8,689 nt of DNA from NCBI GenBank assembly GCA_035495815.1, contig DATJFH010000147.1, forward strand, positions 1 through 8,689, in the 5' to 3' direction. The stretch's first letter is position 1; every line of letters starts with the position of its first letter. Below the pieces are notes generated by a model that worked only from the letters and a program-made list of their open reading frames with translations, searched no databases and had not been told where the DNA came from. The translations under genes and the position numbers were made by a program. Below, piece after piece: positions 1 through 4,890 of the stretch. The DNA is from DATJFH01 sp035495815. GTDB lineage: Bacteria; Acidobacteriota; Terriglobia; Bryobacterales; Bryobacteraceae.

Positions 1-94
1 GAGAAAACGCCGGTCTCGATGCGCTGATCAGGAGAGCACAGCCTGACAGAATAATAACCGGAACCGCGCGCGCCAACCGCCCCGCTCTTTTCAT
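1..94 (-). CDS. N-terminus of an exported protein, possible lipoprotein (partial)
   Basis: An ATG at 94-92 is preceded by a strong Shine-Dalgarno GGAGG (minus strand of 100-104) with a 5-nt spacer. The frame stays open for 31 codons to the window edge. The peptide starts MKRAGRLARA, a basic n-region, followed by a hydrophobic stretch VPVIILSGCALLISA. LSGC at residues 16-19 fits the lipobox consensus, so it may be a lipoprotein. The hydrophobic stretch continues past the Cys, so a signal peptidase I substrate or a membrane anchor is equally possible. An in-frame ATG at 106 also exists, but its codon sits inside the SD region, so 94 is preferred. It lies downstream of the ATPase gene on the same strand with a 167-bp gap. 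The mature protein is outside the window, so no function can be given. Confidence 0.6.
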   Translation of the reverse strand, partial: MKRAGRLARAVPVIILSGCALLISASRPAFS

Positions 95-210
95 GAATGC
101 CTCCATCTGTAAGTAGTGCAGTCACGGGGCCAAAACGCTCAGGAAGAAATAGCCGTAGTTTCTTTTACTTGGAATCTTCAGTAACGGTGTGGGCAGGAAG
201 GTGCGCGGTA

Positions 211-231
211 TGGCCCATTTCGGTTGGGCCA
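211..231. other. Small perfect hairpin downstream of the ATPase gene
   Basis: TGGCCCA at 211-217 and TGGGCCA at 225-231 form a perfect 7-bp inverted repeat around a 7-nt loop. On the minus strand it lies about 30 nt after the ATPase stop codon. No T-run follows it in either direction, so it is not a canonical intrinsic terminator. It could still slow polymerase or protect a 3' end. The rest of 95-261 shows nothing I can assign apart from the Shine-Dalgarno of the leftmost gene and the short repeat at 240-263. Confidence 0.35.
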
Positions 232-239
232 AGTAGCCC

Positions 240-263
240 GAGGACGGTTTAAAGAGGACGGTT
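240..263. repeat. 10-bp direct repeat at the ATPase stop codon
   Basis: GAGGACGGTT occurs at 240-249 and again at 254-263, a 14-bp period with the spacer TAAA. The second copy runs into the ATPase stop codon (262-264). It is probably a small local duplication, and no function is evident. Confidence 0.5.
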
Positions 264-2157
264 AGAAATCGGTGAGCCTGCGCCCGGAGGACGCCGTCCG
301 GACGGCATTGATGACAGCCAGCAGGTCGATAGCCTCCTGCGCCAATGCCCCGGCCACCGGGGGCAGGTAACCCAGCAAAGCCGCGATCATTCCAACGACG
401 CTGAGCGCCATGCCGCCGACCGCGCTCTGGAGCGCGATGGATCGCATTCGCCGGCCGATGTGCATCAACTCGTCCACCTTCGCCAGCGAAGCTTCCAGGA
501 CGACTGCGTCGGCGGCCTGGGCCGTGATATCGCTCCCCGGACCGAAGGCGACACCGGCCGTGGCCGCCAGCATGGCGGGCGCGTCGTTAATCCCGTCGCC
601 TACGAAGAGGGTCGGGGCTTGCGCCGTCTCCCGGCGCACGATCTCGACCTTTTCTTCGGGGCTCCGGTTTCCATACCGGATGGTGATACCGACTTGATCA
701 GCCAGATAATGTACTTCCGATTCGCGATCCCCGGAGAGCAGGATGAGCCGCTGCGCCCGATGCCGCAGGCCGAAATGATGGATGAAGCGCCTGCTTTCCG
801 GCCGGGGGGCGTCGCGAAACCGCAGCGCGGCCGCCACGGCGCCGTCCAGCAGTACGATGCACTCCAGGCCTCCCGCGGTCGACGGCAGCATGCTCGCGTC
901 CGGCAGTTTTCCCCGGCCCGTGATATGGATCGTTCTGCCGCCGACAACTCCCTCCAGCCCACGACCCGGCTTCTCGGCGACCTTTCCGGCCGGTTCGATC
1001 CGCAGCCCTTCGCTTTTGGCGGCATCGAGCACCGCTTTCGCCAAGGGGTGCCGCGAGTATTGCTCCAGGCTGGCGGCGGCCTGGAGGACGGCGGCCCTCG
1101 AAAAGCCCGGGAGGTGGAACACCTCCGTCAGCGCGGGCCGTCCCCGGGTGAGGGTTCCGGTCTTGTCGAAGATCAGGGTGCGGCAGGTGTCGATCTTTTC
1201 AAGAATGGCGGGATTCCGAATGATGATTGCCCGGCGGGCAGCCAGCGAGACGGCGCCGATGATGGCCACGGGAATCGCGATCAGCAGCGGGCAGGGGGTT
1301 GCGATCACCAGTACGGCCAGCATGCGGTTCGGGTCGCCGCTGATTGCCCAGCCCGCCGCCGCGATACCCATGGCCAGCGGAGTGTACCAGGACCCGAGCC
1401 GGTCCGCCAGACGGCGCATGCGCGGCCGCTGCTGCTCGCTCTCCTGCATCACCCGCATGATCCGGGAGTAGCGCGAGTCGACCGGCGCCTTTTTGGCCTC
1501 AATCGTCAGTGCGGCCTCTCCGTTGATGGCTCCGGACAGGACCTGCGCGCCGGGAGCTTTTGAAATCTCAAACGGCTCTCCGGTCAAATACGATTCATCC
1601 ATCGTGCCCCTGCCCTCGGTCACTTCGCCGTCGACCGGACAGATCTCGTGCGGGAACACCACTACCCGGTCGCCGGGCGTGATTTGATCAAGCCCTACGT
1701 CGGCGATGCCGGACGCGGTCAGCCGGTGAGCCTGTTGCGGCATGCGCCGCGCCAGCGCCTGCAGCACCGAGGATGCCCGCCGGGTAGCGGCTTCTTCGAG
1801 CGCTGTTCCTCCCGAAAGCATGAGGATCACCAGACATGCGACGAGGTAGTCTCCGAGCAGGACTGCCGTCACGATGGAGATGCCGGCCAGCAAGTCGGAT
1901 CCGAAATTGCCCCGGAACAGGCGTCTGGCCAGGTCCCAGACCAGGGGAATCCCGCCGGCCCCCAGAGTCACCCAGAGCGGCAGCATCCAGGCGCCTCGCG
2001 GTAATACGAGGACATAGCGGAGCGCCAGGTGCAGCAGGATGGCTGCGGCGGCGATGGCGGCGATGTAGCGGCTCGATTTTGAGAAGTCAGGCCAATGGAA
2101 GCGCCGTGCGGGTGTCTCTACCCGCTGATTCGAGACCGGCGCTTCCGCGACAGGCAT
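262..2157 (-). CDS. Heavy-metal-translocating P1B-type ATPase, TPC motif, no N-terminal HMA domain
   Basis: An inner-membrane ion pump that should move a transition or heavy metal ion using ATP. In the 631-residue version started at 2157, two hydrophobic stretches lie near residues 31-72 and a membrane pair near 88-118. The actuator TGE is at 192-194 and the membrane metal site TPC with a Pro after six residues is at 287-296. The phosphorylation motif DKTGTLT starts at Asp331, the P1B-specific HP is at 370-371, GDGIND is at 520-525, and a hydrophobic C-terminal pair is followed by a short polar tail. The hallmark Cys-rich N-terminal domain is absent. TPC-x6-P is the signature often assigned to the P1B-5 group, but the metal (Co, Ni, Fe, Zn or other) cannot be read from sequence. 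The frame stays open to an ATG at 2262 (666 residues); the extra 35 residues are basic and low in similarity to the family, so 2157 is preferred although neither start has a good Shine-Dalgarno. It follows the enolase-family gene on the same strand. Confidence 0.93.
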   Translation of the reverse strand: MPVAEAPVSNQRVETPARRFHWPDFSKSSRYIAAIAAAAILLHLALRYVLVLPRGAWMLPLWVTLGAGGIPLVWDLARRLFRGNFGSDLLAGISIVTAVLLGDYLVACLVILMLSGGTALEEAATRRASSVLQALARRMPQQAHRLTASGIADVGLDQITPGDRVVVFPHEICPVDGEVTEGRGTMDESYLTGEPFEISKAPGAQVLSGAINGEAALTIEAKKAPVDSRYSRIMRVMQESEQQRPRMRRLADRLGSWYTPLAMGIAAAGWAISGDPNRMLAVLVIATPCPLLIAIPVAIIGAVSLAARRAIIIRNPAILEKIDTCRTLIFDKTGTLTRGRPALTEVFHLPGFSRAAVLQAAASLEQYSRHPLAKAVLDAAKSEGLRIEPAGKVAEKPGRGLEGVVGGRTIHITGRGKLPDASMLPSTAGGLECIVLLDGAVAAALRFRDAPRPESRRFIHHFGLRHRAQRLILLSGDRESEVHYLADQVGITIRYGNRSPEEKVEIVRRETAQAPTLFVGDGINDAPAMLAATAGVAFGPGSDITAQAADAVVLEASLAKVDELMHIGRRMRSIALQSAVGGMALSVVGMIAALLGYLPPVAGALAQEAIDLLAVINAVRTASSGRRLTDF

Positions 2158-2250
2158 GGCTTTGATTGCGCAATTGTCTGGCCAGACGAGAAGGGTGCGC
2201 CGCAAACTCGCAAAGTTGGCGCCCGTCCAGGCAGGACCGGCGCTTCCGCG
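2134..2250. repeat. Exact 16-bp direct repeat around the ATPase start region
   Basis: GACCGGCGCTTCCGCG occurs at 2134-2149 and identically at 2235-2250, a period of 101 bp. On the minus strand each copy lies just inside a candidate ATPase start codon: 5 nt after the ATG at 2157 and 9 nt after the ATG at 2262. The copies are in different reading frames relative to the ATPase frame (V-A-E-A-P-V versus R-G-S-A-G), so protein conservation does not explain them. It could be a remnant of a local duplication, a repeated regulatory word, or chance in GC-rich DNA. Confidence 0.6.
2165..2187. promoter_or_regulatory. Two abutting palindromes upstream of the ATPase start, possible operator
   Basis: ATTGCGCAAT (2165-2174) is a perfect 10-bp palindrome. 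GTCTGGCCAGAC (2176-2187) is a perfect 12-bp palindrome, one base away. They sit 7 and 18 nt upstream of the preferred ATPase ATG at 2157. Metal-efflux ATPases are commonly controlled by dimeric metal sensors that bind dyad-symmetric sites, so an operator is plausible. Single palindromes of this length are expected by chance a few times in a window this size. If the ATPase actually starts at 2262, both would be coding. Confidence 0.3.
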
Positions 2251-2262
2251 TGCTCTTCGCAT

Positions 2263-2319
2263 CCGATCCGTGTGTCCTGCCCGGACAGCCGCGCTTTGCG
2301 TCTTTTCGCAGCGGATCGG
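2263..2319. other. 8-bp inverted repeat between the enolase-family and ATPase genes
   Basis: CCGATCCG at 2263-2270 is the exact reverse complement of CGGATCGG at 2312-2319, separated by 41 nt. A smaller hairpin, TGTCC/GGACA, lies inside (2273-2287). On the minus strand the element begins 13 nt after the stop codon of the enolase-family gene. No T-run follows, so it is not a canonical terminator. It may be a processing or attenuation structure between the two genes. Confidence 0.3.
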
Positions 2320-2332
2320 GCTCGCGCCTGTG

Positions 2333-3466
2333 TCATCCCGCGCAGTACCGGGTCAACGCCTCCCGCTGGATCTCGATTCCAAGGCCTGGCCGCTGTGGCA
2401 GAAACCAGGCTCCCCGCTCGAAACGAATGGGCTCGCGCACGATCGCCGTCCGGAACGGATTCTCCGTCTGATCGCATTCGATCATCTTGTCCTCCGCCGT
2501 CAGACTGCCGGGGTGCCGGGGCCGGGCTGCGTAGAAGTGTAACGCCGCCGCTTGTCCGATCGCGGATCCCCAGGCATGGGGCGTCACGTGCACGTTGTAC
2601 ACGGACGCCAGCGTGGCAATTTTGAGCCCTTCACTGATGCCGCCGCAGGCGCACAAATCCGGCTGCGCGAAATCGACCGCCCGGCGGCGTAATAACGGCT
2701 CGAATCCAAAACGCGTGTATTCGCACTCGCCGCCGGCGAGCGGGATGGACGTCGCCTGCTTCACCGCCAGATAGCCTTCGACATCGAGCGGCGAGACCGG
2801 CTCCTCGAACCAGTGAATCCCGTACTTCTCGACTTTGCGGGCCAGCGCGATCGCCTCCTGTGGCGTATAGGCATGATTGGCGTCGATCATCAGCCGCATA
2901 CTGGGGCCCAGGAATCCGCGCACGGCCCCCACCAGCTCTGCGTCGCGCTCGATGCCCAGCCCGACCTTCATCTTGGCGGCGCGGAAGCCGCGCTCCAGAT
3001 AAAGAGCGGCTTCGCGCTCGAATTTGCCTTCGAGGCATCCGGGTCCGCCGAAATAGAATCCGGTTGCGTAACACGGAACGGATTCGGTTTCCGACGCGCC
3101 GAGCAGGCGGTAGAGCGACAATCCGGCGGCTTGGGCTTTGAGGTCCCAGAAGGCGATGTCCAATGCGCTGATCGCGGCCAGCAGGAGTCCCTTCTGCCCG
3201 TAGTCGATGCCGCGGGCGAAGAGAAAATGCCAGAGGGTCTCGGTGTCGCGCGGATCGCGGCCGGTCAGATGCGGCGCGAAGAAGTCATTGACAGCCGAGG
3301 CCGCCGGTTTGGCAGGACCATACGCCTCGCCCCAGCCGCTCAGTCCCCCGTCCGTCGCAACCTCGACAAGCAGGGTCGAACGGCGCGAATACTCCCACTG
3401 GGAGAAGCCGAAGTTCTGATCGAGCGCGGCTTCCAGGACGTAGGTGCGGATTTCCGTGATCTTCAT
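2333..3466 (-). CDS. Mandelate racemase / muconate lactonizing family enzyme, D-galactarolactone cycloisomerase-like
   Basis: A cytoplasmic enolase-superfamily enzyme of 377 residues, normal for the family. It abstracts a proton next to a carboxylate held by Mg2+. The N-terminal capping domain covers roughly residues 1-125. The barrel carries the catalytic KxK (Lys165, Lys167), metal ligands Asp195, Glu221 and Glu247, the Asp270/His297 dyad and Glu330. This is the full mandelate-racemase-subgroup set, so the protein looks active. The QPDLCxCGG, TPHxWG and GLGIEI blocks resemble, from memory, Agrobacterium D-galactarolactone cycloisomerase. A sugar-acid dehydratase or cycloisomerase is therefore likely, but the substrate is not proven, as close relatives differ in substrate. 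The ATG at 3466 has no good Shine-Dalgarno. It is divergent from the cyclophilin gene with only 20 bp between start codons. No sugar-acid transporter, aldolase or regulator is visible nearby. Confidence 0.93.
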   Translation of the reverse strand: MKITEIRTYVLEAALDQNFGFSQWEYSRRSTLLVEVATDGGLSGWGEAYGPAKPAASAVNDFFAPHLTGRDPRDTETLWHFLFARGIDYGQKGLLLAAISALDIAFWDLKAQAAGLSLYRLLGASETESVPCYATGFYFGGPGCLEGKFEREAALYLERGFRAAKMKVGLGIERDAELVGAVRGFLGPSMRLMIDANHAYTPQEAIALARKVEKYGIHWFEEPVSPLDVEGYLAVKQATSIPLAGGECEYTRFGFEPLLRRRAVDFAQPDLCACGGISEGLKIATLASVYNVHVTPHAWGSAIGQAAALHFYAARPRHPGSLTAEDKMIECDQTENPFRTAIVREPIRFERGAWFLPQRPGLGIEIQREALTRYCAG

Positions 3467-3492
3467 GCCAGAATGGTGGGTTAGCCATGATA
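3467..3492. promoter_or_regulatory. Minimal divergent intergenic region; weak -10 for the leftward gene
   Basis: Only 20 bp (3467-3486) separate the two divergent start codons, so promoters for both genes must lie partly in the opposing coding sequences. On the minus strand TATCAT (complement of 3487-3492) matches five of six bases of a sigma70 -10 and overlaps the cyclophilin start codon. No convincing -35 accompanies it. On the plus strand GGTGGG at 3475-3480 is the only purine-rich stretch that could act as a ribosome-binding site, 6 nt before ATG 3487. Confidence 0.25.
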
Positions 3493-4122
3493 GCTCATTC
3501 GCGTACCTACTTCTTATTGGCCGCCGCGGTCCTGCTGGCAGGATGCTCCAAAGAGCCGGCGCCCCGCAGCGCCTCCAAACTGGAGCGGGCGCCGGACACT
3601 TTCCGGGTGAAGTTCGAAACCAGCAAAGGCGACTTTGTCGTGCAGGTGCACAAAGACTGGTCTCCGAACGGGGCCGAGCGATTCTTTCAACTCGTCCAGT
3701 CCGGCTTCTATGACGGCGCCCGATTCTTCCGCGTCATCAGCGGCTTTATGGCGCAGTTCGGGATTGCCGGCGATCCGGCGGTGCAGGCGAAGTGGCGGCC
3801 GCAATCCATTGAGGACGATCCGGTGAAGCAAAGCAACACACGCGGTAGGATCACCTTCGCCAAGACATCGGCGCCGAATTCACGCACGACGCAGTTGTTT
3901 ATCAATCTGGTCGACAACGCGAATCTCAACGCCAGCGGATTCGCGCCGTTCGGAGAGGTGGTCAGCGGGATGGAGGTGGTCGATCAACTCTATTCGGGAT
4001 ACGGAGAAGGGGCGCCGCGAGGAAGCGGACCGTCGCAGGAAATGATCCAGACGATGGGAAACGCGTACCTGGAAAAAGATTTCCCGCGTCTAGATTTCAT
4101 AAAGAAGGCGTCGATCCTCTGA
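3487..4122 (+). CDS. Cyclophilin-type peptidyl-prolyl cis-trans isomerase, lipoprotein
   Basis: It catalyses cis-trans isomerisation of X-Pro bonds in proteins outside the cytoplasm. The 211-residue product begins with a lipoprotein signal peptide: basic start, hydrophobic FLLAAAVLL, and lipobox LAGC with Cys20 as the acylation site. A short Pro/Ser/Arg-rich linker (21-37) leads to a complete cyclophilin domain (about 38-206). Arg82, Phe87 and Gln90 reproduce the spacing of the catalytic Arg/Phe/Gln of cyclophilin A, and TTQLFIN (134-140) and APFGEVVSGMEVVDQL (153-168) are the other conserved blocks. No Trp is found at the cyclosporin-contact position, as is usual for bacterial forms. It is the first gene of a plus-strand run, with the barrel gene starting 22 bp after its stop. 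Its periplasmic location fits a role in folding exported partners, but client specificity is inference. Confidence 0.95.
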   Translation: MIAHSRTYFLLAAAVLLAGCSKEPAPRSASKLERAPDTFRVKFETSKGDFVVQVHKDWSPNGAERFFQLVQSGFYDGARFFRVISGFMAQFGIAGDPAVQAKWRPQSIEDDPVKQSNTRGRITFAKTSAPNSRTTQLFINLVDNANLNASGFAPFGEVVSGMEVVDQLYSGYGEGAPRGSGPSQEMIQTMGNAYLEKDFPRLDFIKKASIL

Positions 4123-4123
4123 C

Positions 4124-4142
4124 GGGCGCCTTCCGGGCGCTC
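4124..4142 (+). other. Hairpin between the cyclophilin stop and the barrel-protein start
   Basis: GGGCGCC (4124-4130) pairs with GGCGCTC (4136-4142) over 7 bp including one G-U, closing the loop TTCCG. It begins 1 nt after the cyclophilin TGA and ends 2 nt before the next ATG, with no U-run after it. It therefore fills the position where the ribosome-binding site of the next gene would lie. It could limit initiation so that translation depends on ribosomes arriving from upstream, or mark a processing site. Confidence 0.4.
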
Positions 4143-4144
4143 TC

Positions 4145-4888
4145 ATGGTCACCTTTACTGTCCGCTGTGCGTGTTTTTGTCTGGCGACTGCTTCGGCTTA
4201 CCCTCAGGTATTTGAAATCGAGGGCAGGTATTGGTTCACGAAAACCGATGCGCAGGTGCGCGTCGAGAGGTTGGGACTGGCCACCGATGTCGATCTGAAG
4301 AAAGATCTCGGCACGGGAGACGGCGGCTTTCCCGAAGCGCAGGTCACCTGGTCACCCGGTTCGAATCAACTCCGCTTCGCCTTCACCCCGATTCGTTACA
4401 GCGGCGACCAGGACGTCAACCGGACGATCGTCTTCGGCGGCCGTACCTATTCGCTCGGAACGCGGGTGGTCTCCAATGTCGACGTGGACGCTCTGCGGCT
4501 CACCTGGACACATTTTTTCCTGCGCACCGAGCGTCTGAGGCTGGGTCCGCTGCTGGAAGCGAATGGCTTCCTGCAGAGCGCCACACTCAGCGCGCCGGCG
4601 CTGAGCTTTCTCCAGAGCAACAGCTTGTCGGTGGGAGCGCCGGCCTTCGGGCTAGCGGCCGAGGTGACGAGCGGAAGGATTTGGAAGATCGTGGGCGAGG
4701 CCGCGGGGACGCCTGCCGGACGATACGGATACTTCATCCGGAGCGAGGCCGCGGTCAAGCTGACGCCTCTGCCCCACGCCGGCATAACCGCGGGGTACAG
4801 GTTGTTCGACCTCCATGCCGATTACCAGCCGGATTTTGCGCGGCTGCGGGTCCATGGGCCGTTTGTCGGCGTCAGTTTGCGCTTCTGA
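4145..4888 (+). CDS. Small outer-membrane beta-barrel protein
   Basis: The 247-residue product starts with a hydrophobic signal-like segment (residues 1-18, likely cleavage after ATASA-18). The rest alternates polar and hydrophobic residues in strand-like segments, such as EIEGRYWF, QLRFAFTPIRYSG, DALRLTWTHFFL, PAFGLAAEV and HAGITAGYRLFDL. It ends in GVSLRF; a terminal Phe preceded by alternating hydrophobics is the classic C-terminal signal for outer-membrane insertion. Size suggests an 8- to 10-stranded barrel. I do not recognise a named family, and there is no plug or enzymatic motif. No Shine-Dalgarno precedes the ATG, and the hairpin at 4124-4142 occupies that site, so coupling to the upstream cyclophilin gene is likely. 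The signal peptide has only one basic residue (Arg7), so the exact start is somewhat uncertain. Confidence 0.8.
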   Translation: MVTFTVRCACFCLATASAYPQVFEIEGRYWFTKTDAQVRVERLGLATDVDLKKDLGTGDGGFPEAQVTWSPGSNQLRFAFTPIRYSGDQDVNRTIVFGGRTYSLGTRVVSNVDVDALRLTWTHFFLRTERLRLGPLLEANGFLQSATLSAPALSFLQSNSLSVGAPAFGLAAEVTSGRIWKIVGEAAGTPAGRYGYFIRSEAAVKLTPLPHAGITAGYRLFDLHADYQPDFARLRVHGPFVGVSLRF

Positions 4889-4890
4889 CG

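Noticed and set aside
211..231. Rho-independent terminator for the ATPase gene
   Set aside because: The hairpin is good but no T-run follows it on either strand, so it is listed only as a hairpin.
460..1563. Open frame of 367 codons on the plus strand
   Set aside because: It is antisense to the ATPase core, including the DKTGTLT and TPC regions. The composition is Arg/Gly/Pro-rich with no motifs.
2118..2477. Minus-strand frame of 119 codons across the gene junction
   Set aside because: It overlaps the 3' end of the enolase-family gene and the ATPase start in another frame, has no ribosome-binding site and no motifs.
4231..4890. Upstream in-frame extension of the repeat protein to a 933-residue reading frame
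   Set aside because: The first 220 residues overlap the barrel-protein gene in another frame, are Arg/Gly-rich and lack structure. The barrel gene has a signal peptide and a C-terminal Phe, so it is the real coding frame there.
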